Below are positions 17,693 through 26,077 of a DNA stretch of 64,000 nt, piece after piece. Both the position numbers and the translations under genes were made by a program. The stretch comes from Marmoricola sp. Leaf446 (GTDB taxonomy: Bacteria; Actinomycetota; Actinomycetes; Propionibacteriales; Nocardioidaceae): contig NZ_LMRF01000001.1 of assembly GCF_001424755.1 (NCBI RefSeq), forward strand, positions 517,294-581,293, in the 5' to 3' direction. Below the pieces are notes generated by a model that was given only the letters and a program-made list of their open reading frames with translations, made no database searches and was not told the origin of the DNA. Position 1 is the stretch's first letter, and every line of letters starts with the position of its first letter.

Positions 17693-18805
17693 TCAGTGCT
17701 CGTGCACCACGATGCCGCGGACGTTCTTGCCCTCGAGCAGGTCGTCGTAGCCCTCGTTGACCTGGTCGAGGGTGTAGGTCCTCGTGATGATCTCGTCGAG
17801 CTTGATGTCGCCCGACTGGTAGAGGCCGAGGATGCGCGGGATGTCGGTGGTCGGGTTGCAGTCGCCGAACAGGCTGCCGCGCAGCTGCTTGCGGTAGAGC
17901 GTCATCACCGAGCCGGAGAGCTGGATGTTCTCCATCTCGATCTTGTTCAGGCCGGTCAGCACCACGACGCCGCCCTTGCCGACGGAGTTGAAGCCGTCGC
18001 GGACGATCTCGGAGGTCATCAGGCCGGGGGTGAGGATGGCCGAGTCGGCCATCTGGCCGCGGGTCAGGTTGGTGACCGTCTCCATCGCCTCCTCGGCGCT
18101 GCCGAAGGCGTGGGTGGCGCCGAGCTCCATCGCCTTCTCGCGCTTGTTGGCGAGCGGGTCGATGGCGATGACGTTCTTGGCGCCGGCGAGCGCCGCGCCC
18201 TGCACGGCGTTGATGCCGATGCCGCCGATGCCCATGACGACCACGGTCTGGCCGGCCTTGACCTCGGCGGTGTTGACGGCCGCGCCCCACCCAGTGGGGA
18301 CGCCGCAGCCGACGAGCACGGCCTTGTCGAGGGGCAGGTCGTCGTCGACCTTGACGCAGGAGTTCTGGTGGATCACGCCGTACTGGCTGAAGGTGCCGAG
18401 CATGCACATGGCGCCGTACTGCCCGCGCGGGCCGGTGATCGGGAACCGCTCGCCGGGCAGGTAGCCCTCGAGGATGGTGGCGCCCATGTCGCAGATCGAC
18501 TGCTGGCCGTTGGCGCAGTAGCGGCACGAGCCGCAGTTGGGGATGAACGAGCAGACCACGTGGTCGCCGACCTTGACGCGCGAGACGCCGGGACCGACCT
18601 CCTCGATGATGCCTGCGCCCTCGTGGCCCAGCACCATCGGCAGCCGCGCCTCGAGGTCGCCGTGGGCGACGTGGACGTCGGAGTGGCACAGGCCGGCGTA
18701 GGTGTAGCGGATCAGGACCTCGCCCTCCTTCGGCTTGTCCAGGTCGAGCTCCTCGATCTCGATCCGCTTGCCGGCTTCGATGACGACTGCTGCCTTGGTC
18801 TTCAC
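17693..18805 (-). CDS. NDMA-dependent (mycofactocin-associated) zinc alcohol dehydrogenase
   Basis: A 370-residue medium-chain zinc alcohol dehydrogenase. Catalytic zinc residues are in GLCHSDVHVAHGD and GHEGAG; the structural zinc site is CGSCRYCANGQQSIC near 91-105. The Rossmann motif is GIGGIGINAVQGA. The sequence is of the nicotinoprotein class whose NAD stays bound and which is assayed with N,N-dimethyl-4-nitrosoaniline. Comparative genomics ties this class to mycofactocin, and the MFT cluster is next door. The GTG at 18803-18805 has AGGAG ten bases upstream. Confidence 0.92.
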   Translation of the reverse strand: MKTKAAVVIEAGKRIEIEELDLDKPKEGEVLIRYTYAGLCHSDVHVAHGDLEARLPMVLGHEGAGIIEEVGPGVSRVKVGDHVVCSFIPNCGSCRYCANGQQSICDMGATILEGYLPGERFPITGPRGQYGAMCMLGTFSQYGVIHQNSCVKVDDDLPLDKAVLVGCGVPTGWGAAVNTAEVKAGQTVVVMGIGGIGINAVQGAALAGAKNVIAIDPLANKREKAMELGATHAFGSAEEAMETVTNLTRGQMADSAILTPGLMTSEIVRDGFNSVGKGGVVVLTGLNKIEMENIQLSGSVMTLYRKQLRGSLFGDCNPTTDIPRILGLYQSGDIKLDEIITRTYTLDQVNEGYDDLLEGKNVRGIVVHEH

Positions 18806-18921
18806 CTGGGTGACTCCTCTGGTCGGGCGGCGTGGGTCCCCGCCTGCGCGGGGGTGGACGACGTACGCCGGACCGGCGCGCGTGACCTCCGCCACACTCA
18901 CACCTCCGCCGGGTGCCTGGC

Positions 18922-18953
18922 TGTTCAACAACTGGACATTCGGCGGGTGGACA
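18922..18953. promoter_or_regulatory. candidate operator between ADH and its activator
   Basis: TGTTCA (18922-18927), five bases, TGGACA (18933-18938) is an imperfect inverted repeat. TGGACA recurs at 18948-18953. It lies in the 187-base divergent gap between the alcohol dehydrogenase and the AcoR-like regulator. This patch is AT-richer than the rest of the gap. Binding by the regulator is inference. Confidence 0.4.
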
Positions 18954-18992
18954 GCGCGGCGTAGTGTGACCGGCACCACAGGGGGTGACGCG

Positions 18993-20618
18993 GTGGACCT
19001 GATCGGCACCGAGCCGGGACTGCGCGCGCCCATCGCCGACTCGTGGCGCCGCGCATCACTCGCCGGCGTCGACCCCGACTCCGCCCTCGACGCGCTGCCG
19101 CTGCGCGACGTCGACCGGACCTCGCCGCTGCTGGCCGCCGCCACCCCGGTCCTCGACGACCTCAACGAGCGGCTCCGCGAGACGATGTTCGCCACGCTGC
19201 TCGTGGACCGCGAGGGCCACGTCGCCCGTCGCTGGTGCGGCGACCGTGCCGCGGCCGGGGCGCTCGACGACCTCGGCGTCGACGTCGGGGTCGGCCTGCT
19301 GGAGGACACCGTCGGCACCAACGCGCTCGGCACCGCCCTGGAGACGCGACGGGCGATCTCGGTGCACGGCGAGGAGCACTTCGCGGTGCCGCTCAAGCGG
19401 TTCAGCTGCTACGGCCACCCGATCGTGCACCCGACCACGAAGCGCATCGAGGGCGTCCTCGACATCACCGCGCTCGTCGACCGGGCCAGCCCGCTGCTGC
19501 CCCCGCTGGTGGCGCGGGCGGTGGCCGACATTGAGCAGCGGCTGCTCGACGGCAGCCGGATCTCTGAGAAGCAGCTGCTCCTCGCCTTCCAGGTCGCCTC
19601 GGCACGGCGACGTCCCGTCGTGGCCGTGGGGGAGGACCTGATGCTGAGCAACCACGCGGCGATGGACCTGCTGGGGGCCACCGACACGGCGGTGCTGCGG
19701 ATGATCGGCCTCGACCTCGCCCGGGGCCACACCACCGACCTCGACCTGACCCTGGCCAGCGGCACCCCGGTGCGGGTGCGGGCCGAGCGCGTCACCGGGG
19801 CGCGCCACGGCATGCTGCTCCACCTCGAGCCCGCCCTGTCGCGGCCGCGGCCGGCGCCCGCCGTCGCCGGCCCGGCCTCCGACGCCGACGCCCCGGTCCT
19901 CGTCGCCGGTGGACCCGGCACCGGCCGGTCCGCACGGGCCCGCGCCCTGGCGCAGGAGCCGGTCTCGGTGCTCACCGCGGCCAGCGCGCTGCTCGACGGC
20001 AGCGATGCCTGGGCCCGCGACTTCGCCTCGATGGTGCGTGCGGGGCAGGGCACGGTCTGCGTCGACGGCCTCGACCTGCTGCCCGAGGAGCTGCTCGACC
20101 TCGTGTCCTCCCACGTCGCCACGCAGCGCCCGCCGCGGCTCGTGCTGGTCTCGGGACCGGTCGACGCGCTCACCGGTCGCGCCGCCGCGCTGGCCGCCGA
20201 GTGCCTGCGCCGCGAGGAGCTGCCGCCGCTCTCGGCCCGGCTGACCGAGCTGCCGGCGCTGGTCGCCGCCATGCTGCTCGACCTCGGCGCCCCCGCCTCG
20301 CTCCACCTCACGCCCGCCGCCCTCGCGGCGCTCTCGGCCCACCCCTGGCCGGGCAACCTGCGCGAGCTGCGGGTCGTCGTGCGCCACGCCGCCGCCCGGC
20401 GCTCGACCGGCGCGGTCACGGTCGAGGACCTGCCCGAGCAGTACCGCACCGGCGGCTCCACCCACCACCTCGCGCCCATCGAGCGCGCCGAGCGCGACGC
20501 CATCGTCGGGGCGCTGCGCGAGCACGGCGGCAACAAGCTGCGCACCGCGCGCACCCTCGGCATCTCCCGCACCACGCTCTACGCCAAGATGCGCACGCTG
20601 CGGATCACGCACTACTGA
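18993..20618 (+). CDS. AcoR-like GAF/Fis-type transcriptional regulator
   Basis: A 541-residue regulator. An N-terminal GAF-like sensor region (about 40-190) is followed by a PAS-like stretch, an ATPase-like domain and a C-terminal Fis-type helix-turn-helix (LREHGGNKLRTARTLGISRTTLYAKM). It resembles AcoR/MimR activators of alcohol and ketone metabolism. The ATPase domain is shortened: a P-loop-like GGPGTGRS remains but the GAFTGA loop that contacts sigma-54 is absent. It probably acts with an ordinary sigma factor. Start GTG 18993 has AGGGGG upstream; GTG 18966 is an alternative. Divergent from the ADH, its likely target. Confidence 0.85.
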   Translation: MDLIGTEPGLRAPIADSWRRASLAGVDPDSALDALPLRDVDRTSPLLAAATPVLDDLNERLRETMFATLLVDREGHVARRWCGDRAAAGALDDLGVDVGVGLLEDTVGTNALGTALETRRAISVHGEEHFAVPLKRFSCYGHPIVHPTTKRIEGVLDITALVDRASPLLPPLVARAVADIEQRLLDGSRISEKQLLLAFQVASARRRPVVAVGEDLMLSNHAAMDLLGATDTAVLRMIGLDLARGHTTDLDLTLASGTPVRVRAERVTGARHGMLLHLEPALSRPRPAPAVAGPASDADAPVLVAGGPGTGRSARARALAQEPVSVLTAASALLDGSDAWARDFASMVRAGQGTVCVDGLDLLPEELLDLVSSHVATQRPPRLVLVSGPVDALTGRAAALAAECLRREELPPLSARLTELPALVAAMLLDLGAPASLHLTPAALAALSAHPWPGNLRELRVVVRHAAARRSTGAVTVEDLPEQYRTGGSTHHLAPIERAERDAIVGALREHGGNKLRTARTLGISRTTLYAKMRTLRITHY

Positions 20619-20639
20619 GCGTCGGGAGCAGGCCGGGGA

Positions 20640-20755
20640 GGTTTCGCTAGGTCCCCTGTGAAGCTCCGCTCTCCGAACGTGCGGCACGCGACACGCCGTA
20701 CGGCAGGGGCCGGGCGTTCGGCGTCCGCGGTTTCACAAGGTCCCCTGTGAAACCG
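20640..20755. terminator. convergent terminator region with duplicated hairpin
   Basis: A perfect 10-bp stem with loop AGGTCCCC lies at 20728-20755, directly against the ribokinase-like gene stop. A degraded copy with the same AGGTCCCC loop is at 20640-20664. Between them CCGAACG (20673-20679) and CGTTCGG (20715-20721) form a third inverted repeat. It lies between convergent genes, so it probably ends transcription both ways. Confidence 0.65.
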
Positions 20756-21658
20756 TCAGCCCAGGTAGCCCCGCGCGCCGGCCGTGGTGACGGCCTCGGC
20801 GGCCGCGGCGCAGGCCTCGCTCACCGCGGTGATCAGGTCGGCGCCGTCGGCGAGCCGGGCGGCCAGGGTGCCGACGAGCACGTCGCCCGCGCCGGTGGTG
20901 TCGACCGCCTGCACCCGCGGCGAGGACACGCGGAGCTCGCGACGCGCACCGACGGCGCCGCTGACGACCACCGCGCCCTCGGCGCCGAGCGAGACCACGA
21001 CGGAGGGGCAGCCGAGCAGGTCGGCCAGGGGGCGCGCCAGGTCGGCCGCGGGGGAGTGGGAGGAGAACGCGCCGCCGTGCTCGCGCAGCAGGTCGACCGC
21101 CTCGTGCTCGTTGACGACCAGGGGGTCCGCCGCCCGCAGCGTGTCGGCGTCCAGCCCGTCGACGGGGGCCGGGTTCAGCACCAGCCGTACGCCGCGCGCA
21201 GCGGCCTCCCGGGCGGCCGCGACCACCGGGTCGGTGCCCGGCTCGGTCTGGGCGAGCACCACGTCGACGTCGCCGGGGGTCAGGGCCCGTGCCACGTCGT
21301 CGGCGTCCAGGAGGGCGTTGGCCCCGGCGCCGACCGCGATGGAGTTCTCCCCGTCGGGGGTGAGCACGATCAGGGCGGCGCCGGTCGCGACGTCGGCCGC
21401 GCGGCGTACCCCCGAGACGTCCACGCCCGCGGCCTCCAGCGAGCCCAGCTGCTCGTGACCCGCGGCGTCGTCGCCGACGACGGCGCACAGCCGCACCCGG
21501 GCGCCGGCGTACGCCGCAGCGGCGGCCTGGTTGGCGCCCTTGCCCCCGCCGCCCACCACGGGTCCCTCGCCGACCGTGGTCTCGCCACCTGTCGGCCGGC
21601 GGTCCACCCGCACGGTCACGTCCTGGTTGACCCCACCGACCACGAGCACGACTCCCAC
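20756..21658 (-). CDS. PfkB-family sugar kinase (ribokinase-like)
   Basis: A 300-residue PfkB carbohydrate kinase closest in motifs to ribokinase: GGGGKGANQAAAAA near 37-50 binds sugar, VVNEHEA is the central motif and DTTGAGDVLVGTLAA holds the catalytic Asp and anion hole. It would phosphorylate ribose or a related sugar or nucleoside in the cytoplasm. No ABC transporter or LacI regulator for ribose is adjacent, so the substrate is not confirmed by context. The start is GTG. Confidence 0.85.
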   Translation of the reverse strand: MGVVLVVGGVNQDVTVRVDRRPTGGETTVGEGPVVGGGGKGANQAAAAAYAGARVRLCAVVGDDAAGHEQLGSLEAAGVDVSGVRRAADVATGAALIVLTPDGENSIAVGAGANALLDADDVARALTPGDVDVVLAQTEPGTDPVVAAAREAAARGVRLVLNPAPVDGLDADTLRAADPLVVNEHEAVDLLREHGGAFSSHSPAADLARPLADLLGCPSVVVSLGAEGAVVVSGAVGARRELRVSSPRVQAVDTTGAGDVLVGTLAARLADGADLITAVSEACAAAAEAVTTAGARGYLG

Positions 21659-21721
21659 GGCGTCACGCTCTCACGCGCGTGACGCACGTCCTGCCCCGAA
21701 CCGGTTGACGCGGGCCCCCGC

Positions 21722-21740
21722 TTAGGCAAGCCTTACCTCA
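21722..21740. promoter_or_regulatory. DtxR/IdeR-type iron box upstream of bfd-bfr
   Basis: TTAGGCAAGCCTTACCTCA matches about 14-15 of the 19 positions of the actinobacterial iron box TTAGGTTAGGCTAACCTAA, including both TTAGG/ACCT arms. It lies 42 bases before the bfd start. Iron-bound DtxR/IdeR would be expected here. In mycobacteria IdeR activates bacterioferritin and represses uptake genes; the direction in this organism is not shown. Confidence 0.75.
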
Positions 21741-21781
21741 CCGCTCGTCGCCCCCGTCGTCCTCACCGCCCCGGAGCCCCC

Positions 21782-21997
21782 GTGATCTTCTGCCACTGCG
21801 CCGTCGTGGGCGACCGCGAGGTCAAGCAGGCCGTGGACGCCGGCGCGCGCACGGTCTCCCAGGTCTGCCGCTCGACGGGCGCCGGCCAGGAGTGCGGGTC
21901 GTGCGTCTTCGCCGTGCGTCGCGTGGTGTGCGAGCATCTCGAGCAGGTGGCCGTGATGGCCGCCGCCGACCCGGAGGTGGACGTTGCAGCCAGTTAG
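21782..21997 (+). CDS. bfd: bacterioferritin-associated ferredoxin
   Basis: A 71-residue [2Fe-2S] protein. Cys4, Cys6, Cys38 and Cys41 are at exactly the positions of the Escherichia coli Bfd cluster ligands. Bfd donates electrons to heme in bacterioferritin so that stored iron is reduced and released. The GTG start at 21782 follows GGAGCCCCC. It overlaps bfr by 14 bases and sits behind an iron box, so storage and release proteins are made together. Confidence 0.93.
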   Translation: MIFCHCAVVGDREVKQAVDAGARTVSQVCRSTGAGQECGSCVFAVRRVVCEHLEQVAVMAAADPEVDVAAS

Positions 21998-22475
21998 CCC
22001 GCGCGTGGTGGAGCTCCTCAACGAGGCGCTCACCTTCGAGCTCACCGTGACCAACACCTACTTCCTGCACGCCCGGATGCTCGACAACTGGGGCCTGCCC
22101 AAGCTCGGCAAGGTCTTCTACGCGCTCTCCATCGACGAGATGAAGGACGCGGACGCGATCATCAACCGCATCCTGATGTTCGAGGGCCACCCCAACCTGC
22201 AGCGCCTGGGCAACATCACCGTCGGCGAGACGCCCGAGGAGATGCTCGCGCTCGCCTACGAGAGCGAGAAGGCGGCCGTGAAGCAGTTCAACGGCGCCGC
22301 CCAGGAGTGCCACGACCTCGGCGACCACGGCACGGCCGCGGTGTTCGAGGAGTACGTCCGCGACGAGGAGCAGCACGCCGAGTGGTTCGAGGCGCAGCTC
22401 GAGGCGATCCAGCGCGTCGGCGTCCAGGGCTACCTCGCCCAGCAGATCGACGCGAGCACCCCTCCAGGCTCCTGA
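21984..22475 (+). CDS. bfr: bacterioferritin
   Basis: A 163-residue four-helix-bundle iron-storage protein that forms 24-mers. The heme-ligand Met is in IDEMKDAD. Ferroxidase ligands Glu19, the Glu before that Met, the Glu in YESEK and Glu/His of RDEEQHAEW are present. The position of E. coli His54, normally EMKHAD, is Asp here, so one di-iron ligand is changed. The start is a rare TTG at 21984 behind GGAGGTGG and inside the bfd coding sequence. Confidence 0.95.
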   Translation: MQPVSPRVVELLNEALTFELTVTNTYFLHARMLDNWGLPKLGKVFYALSIDEMKDADAIINRILMFEGHPNLQRLGNITVGETPEEMLALAYESEKAAVKQFNGAAQECHDLGDHGTAAVFEEYVRDEEQHAEWFEAQLEAIQRVGVQGYLAQQIDASTPPGS

Positions 22476-22481
22476 CGCACC

Positions 22482-22557
22482 TCTGGTGCGGTGCTGTGGT
22501 GCCCGAGTGCGCCGTACGCGCCATGTTCAGAATCAATAACTCCGCGTTACATGCGGG
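22482..22557 (+). repeat. dispersed intergenic element, family B copy 2
   Basis: Second copy of the 76-base element at 4135-4210, in the same orientation, seven bases after the bfr stop and 12 bases before the IclR gene stop. Differences cluster in the centre, where GCGC-CGTAC-GCGC can still fold, while both ends are nearly invariant. Confidence 0.85.
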
Positions 22558-22569
22558 GTGGGTCGTCCC

Positions 22570-23331
22570 TCAGGAGACCTCGGACACCAGCGCCGAGGCC
22601 GTACGACGCAGCAGCGGCACCGCCTCGGCGACCAGCTCGTCGGTCATCCGGGGCGCCGGGCCGGAGATCGACAGCGCCAGCGGGAGCGGGCCGCCGCCCA
22701 GCGCGACGGCGACGCACCGCACCCCGACCTCCTGCTCGCCCTCGTCGAGGGCGTAGCCGGCCTCGCGCACCTGTGCCAGCGCCGCCACGAACGCGTCGGC
22801 GTCGGTGATCGTGTGGTCGGTGTGGCGGGGGAGCCCGGTGCGGGCCAGCAGCGCGCGCACGTCGGCCTCGGGGGCACCCGCCAGCAGCGCCTTGCCGACG
22901 GCCGTGCAGTGCGGGTGCACCCGCCGGCCGACCTCGGTGAACATCCGCATCGCGTGCCGCCCGGGCGCCTGGGCGACGTAGGCCACCTGGTCGCCGTCGA
23001 GCATCGCCAGGTTGGCGGTCTCGCCCAGCGCGTCGACGAGCCCCCGCAGCAGCCGGTCCGTGCCGGCGCCGGCCATGGCGCTGGCCGAGCCGCCCAGCGG
23101 CACCAGGCGGAACCCCAGCGCGTAGCGCCGGTCGGGCATCTGGCGCATGTAGCCCCGGTCGACCAGCGTGCGCAGCAGCCGGTGCGTCGTGGGCAGGGGT
23201 ACGCCGGTCACCTCGGCGATCTCGCCGATGCTCAACGTCCCGCCCCGGGCCGCCACCACCTCGAGCAGGTCGAGCGACCGGTGGACGGACTGCACGCCTC
23301 CGGACTGATTCATCCCGCTGTTCCTGGGCAT
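22570..23331 (-). CDS. IclR family transcriptional regulator of the glyoxylate/glycolate genes
   Basis: A 253-residue IclR-type regulator: a winged helix at about 16-75 (SVHRSLDLLEVVAARGGTLS, then PLPTTHRLLRTLVDRGY) and a C-terminal effector domain with HPHCTAVGKALLAG and VRCVAVAL. It is divergent from malate synthase G and the glycolate oxidase genes. IclR-group proteins such as IclR, GclR and AllR control glyoxylate metabolism, so local control of this operon is likely. A perfect TTCCAC-ATC-GTGGAA palindrome lies in the shared promoter. The start could also be Met7. Confidence 0.9.
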   Translation of the reverse strand: MPRNSGMNQSGGVQSVHRSLDLLEVVAARGGTLSIGEIAEVTGVPLPTTHRLLRTLVDRGYMRQMPDRRYALGFRLVPLGGSASAMAGAGTDRLLRGLVDALGETANLAMLDGDQVAYVAQAPGRHAMRMFTEVGRRVHPHCTAVGKALLAGAPEADVRALLARTGLPRHTDHTITDADAFVAALAQVREAGYALDEGEQEVGVRCVAVALGGGPLPLALSISGPAPRMTDELVAEAVPLLRRTASALVSEVS

Positions 23332-23356
23332 GGAGAGGACCCCCCGGGTGTGACGG

Positions 23357-23421
23357 TTGACACCAGGTGCCGCCGTTGCCTAGTTTCCAATATCGAGCAG
23401 TGACGATTCCACATCGTGGAA
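23357..23421 (+). promoter_or_regulatory. malate synthase promoter and IclR-type operator
   Basis: TTGACA (23357-23362), an 18-base spacer and TAGTTT (23381-23386) resemble a housekeeping promoter. Downstream, TTCCACATCGTGGAA (23407-23421) is a perfect 6+3+6 palindrome of the TTCCA-N-TGGAA kind bound by IclR regulators. TTTCCAATA near 23384-23392 could be a second half-site over the -10. Repressor binding would block initiation or elongation. Confidence 0.6.
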
Positions 23422-23446
23422 AAACCGGCAAGCATCAAGGAGCTCC

Positions 23447-25636
23447 ATGGATCAGCGCGTGCAGACCGGCGGCCTCGAGGTCGGGGCCCGCCTCCACGAC
23501 TTCGTCGAGCAGGAGGCCCTGCCGGGCACCGGCATCGAGCCCGCGGCGTTCTGGGAGGGCCTGGCCGCGATCGTGCGTGACCTCGCCCCCCGCAACCGCG
23601 AGCTGCTGGCGAAGCGCGAGGAGATCCAGCAGCGCCTCGACGACTGGCACCGCGAGCACCCGGGCCGCCCCGACCAGGGCGCCTACACCGACCTGCTGCG
23701 CGAGCTGGGCTACCTGCTGGACGAGCCGGCCGAGGTCGCGGTGACCACCTCCGACGTCGACGAGGAGGTCGCCGAGATCGCCGGCCCGCAGCTGGTGGTG
23801 CCGCTGCTCAACGCGCGGTTCGCGACCAACGCCGTCAACGCCCGCTGGGGCTCGCTCTACGACGCGCTCTACGGCACCGACGTCATCTCCCACGAGGGCG
23901 ACCTCGCCCCCGGCGACTCCTACAACGAGGTCCGCGGCGACGAGGTCATCCGGCGCGGTCGGGCCTTCCTCGACGAGCACTTCGCGCTGGCCTCGGGCTC
24001 CCACGCCGACGCCACGGCGTACGCCGTGGACGACGAGGGCGTCGCCGTCACCGTCGACGGCGAGGTCGTGCGGCTGGCCGACCCCGCGCAGCTGGTCGGC
24101 TTCCGCGGCCCCCGCGAGTCGCCCGAGGGCGTGCTGCTGGTCCACCACCGGCTCCACGTCGAGATCCAGGTCGACCCCGAGGACGCCATCGGCGCCACCG
24201 ACCGCGCCGGCGTGAAGGACCTGCTCCTCGAGTCCGCGGTCTCCACGATCATGGACCTCGAGGACTCCGTGGCCGCCGTCGACGCCGAGGACAAGGTGCT
24301 CGGCTACCGCAACTGGCTGCACCTGATGCAGGGCACCCTGGCCGAGGAGGTCACCAAGGGCGGGAAGACCTTCACCCGCCGGATGAACCCCGACCGGACC
24401 TACAGCACGACCTCCGGCGAGGACGTCACGCTGCGCGGCCGCTCGCTGCTGTTCATCCGCCAGGTCGGCCACCTGATGACCACCGACGCCGTGCTCGACG
24501 GCGAGGGCCAGGAGGTGCCCGAGGGCATCCTCGACGCCGTCGTGACCGCGCTCGGCAGCGTGCGTGCGCTCCGGGGCGAGGCCGAGCTGACCAACTCGGC
24601 GACCGGCTCGCTCTACGTCGTCAAGCCCAAGATGCACGGCCCCGAGGAGGTCGCCTTCGCGGTCGAGCTCTTCGGCCGGGTCGAGGAGCTGCTCGGCCTG
24701 CCGCGGCTGACGATCAAGGTCGGCATCATGGACGAGGAGCGGCGTACGACGCTCAACCTCAAGGCCTGCATCGCCGAGGCCCGCGAGCGGGTCGCCTTCA
24801 TCAACACCGGCTTCCTTGACCGCACCGGCGACGAGATCCACACCTCGATGCAGGCCGGCCCCGTCGTGCGCAAGAACGACATGAAGTCCGAGACCTGGAT
24901 CAAGGCCTACGAGGACCTCAACGTCGACATCGGGCTGGAGTGCGGCCTGCTGGGCCGCGGCCAGATCGGCAAGGGCATGTGGGCGGCGCCCGACAGCCTC
25001 GCCGACATGCTCGAGACCAAGATCGGCCACCCGCAGGCGGGCGCCAGCTGCGCCTGGGTGCCCTCGCCGACGGCGGCCACGGTGCACGCGCTGCACTACC
25101 ACCAGGTCGACGTCCGGGCCCGCCAGGAGGAGCTGCGCGACGGCGGCCGCCGCCGTGACCGCGAGGACCTGCTGCAGGTGCCGCTCGGCGACCCGGGGTC
25201 GTGGTCCGACGACGACCGCCAGGCCGAGATCGACAACAACCTGCAGAGCCTGCTGGGCTACGTCGTGCGCTGGGTCGACGCCGGCATCGGCTGCTCCAAG
25301 GTGCCCGACATCACCGGTGAGGCACTGATGGAGGACCGGGCCACCTGCCGCATCTCCGCCCAGCACGTCGCCAACTGGCTCCACCACGGCGTCGTGACGC
25401 CCGAGCAGGTCGAGGAGACGCTGCGCCGGATGGCGGGGGTCGTCGACGAGCAGAACGCCGGCGACGGCTCCTACACGCCGATGGCGCCCGGGTTCGACGG
25501 CGCGGCCTTCCAGGCCGCGCACGACCTGGTCTTCGAGGGCCTGCGCCAGCCCAGCGGCTACACCGAGCCGGTGCTGCACGCCCGCCGCGCCCAGAAGAAG
25601 GACCAGCTGCACTCGACCGAGAAGGGGAACGCCTGA
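23447..25636 (+). CDS. glcB: malate synthase G
   Basis: A 729-residue monomeric malate synthase of the G isoform, which condenses glyoxylate with acetyl-CoA to malate. Signature stretches include [38 protein letters not shown] (metal and catalytic Asp/Glu) and RPSGYTEP-like [14 protein letters not shown] near the C-terminus with the catalytic Asp region. It leads an apparent five-gene operon (glcB-glcG-glcD-glcE-glcF) and the permease follows 75 bases later. AAGGAG lies just before the ATG. Confidence 0.97.
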   Translation: MDQRVQTGGLEVGARLHDFVEQEALPGTGIEPAAFWEGLAAIVRDLAPRNRELLAKREEIQQRLDDWHREHPGRPDQGAYTDLLRELGYLLDEPAEVAVTTSDVDEEVAEIAGPQLVVPLLNARFATNAVNARWGSLYDALYGTDVISHEGDLAPGDSYNEVRGDEVIRRGRAFLDEHFALASGSHADATAYAVDDEGVAVTVDGEVVRLADPAQLVGFRGPRESPEGVLLVHHRLHVEIQVDPEDAIGATDRAGVKDLLLESAVSTIMDLEDSVAAVDAEDKVLGYRNWLHLMQGTLAEEVTKGGKTFTRRMNPDRTYSTTSGEDVTLRGRSLLFIRQVGHLMTTDAVLDGEGQEVPEGILDAVVTALGSVRALRGEAELTNSATGSLYVVKPKMHGPEEVAFAVELFGRVEELLGLPRLTIKVGIMDEERRTTLNLKACIAEARERVAFINTGFLDRTGDEIHTSMQAGPVVRKNDMKSETWIKAYEDLNVDIGLECGLLGRGQIGKGMWAAPDSLADMLETKIGHPQAGASCAWVPSPTAATVHALHYHQVDVRARQEELRDGGRRRDREDLLQVPLGDPGSWSDDDRQAEIDNNLQSLLGYVVRWVDAGIGCSKVPDITGEALMEDRATCRISAQHVANWLHHGVVTPEQVEETLRRMAGVVDEQNAGDGSYTPMAPGFDGAAFQAAHDLVFEGLRQPSGYTEPVLHARRAQKKDQLHSTEKGNA

Positions 25637-26067
25637 TGAGCGTGCTCGACCTGGAGACCGCCCGCGGCATCATCGCCGGGGCCCGTGCCCACGGCAGCTC
25701 CGCGGGGTTCAAGCCGCTGACCGTCGTGGTCCTCGACGCCGGCGGCCACGTGGTCGCCGTCGAGCGCGAGGACGGCGCGTCGATGAAGCGCTTCGAGATC
25801 GGGTTCGGCAAGGCCTACGGCGCCCTGTCGCTCGGCATGGGCTCGCGCTCGATCATGGCCCGGGCCGAGCAGCAGGCGTTCTTCGTCGCGGCCGTCACCT
25901 CCGCCGTCGGCGGGACGCTGGTCCCGGTGCCGGGCGGGGTGCTCGTCCGCGACGAGGGCGGCGACCTGCTGGGCGCGGTGGGCGTCACCGGCGACACCTC
26001 CGACAACGACGAGGCCGCGGCGGTGGCCGGCATCGAGGGTGCCGGTCTCACCCCCCAGGTCGACTGA
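25636..26067 (+). CDS. glcG: GlcG/HbpS family heme-binding-type protein
   Basis: A 143-residue member of the DUF336 (HbpS/GlcG) family, with VVVLDAGGHVVAVEREDGAS and a Gly-rich C-terminal half (VPGGVLVRDEGGDLLGAVGV). The fold forms octamers and binds heme or cobalamin in some members. In E. coli glcG lies between glycolate oxidase and malate synthase genes with unclear role; the same neighbourhood occurs here. ATGA overlap with glcB indicates coupled translation. Confidence 0.88.
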   Translation: MSVLDLETARGIIAGARAHGSSAGFKPLTVVVLDAGGHVVAVEREDGASMKRFEIGFGKAYGALSLGMGSRSIMARAEQQAFFVAAVTSAVGGTLVPVPGGVLVRDEGGDLLGAVGVTGDTSDNDEAAAVAGIEGAGLTPQVD

Positions 26068-26077
26068 GGAGCAGGCG

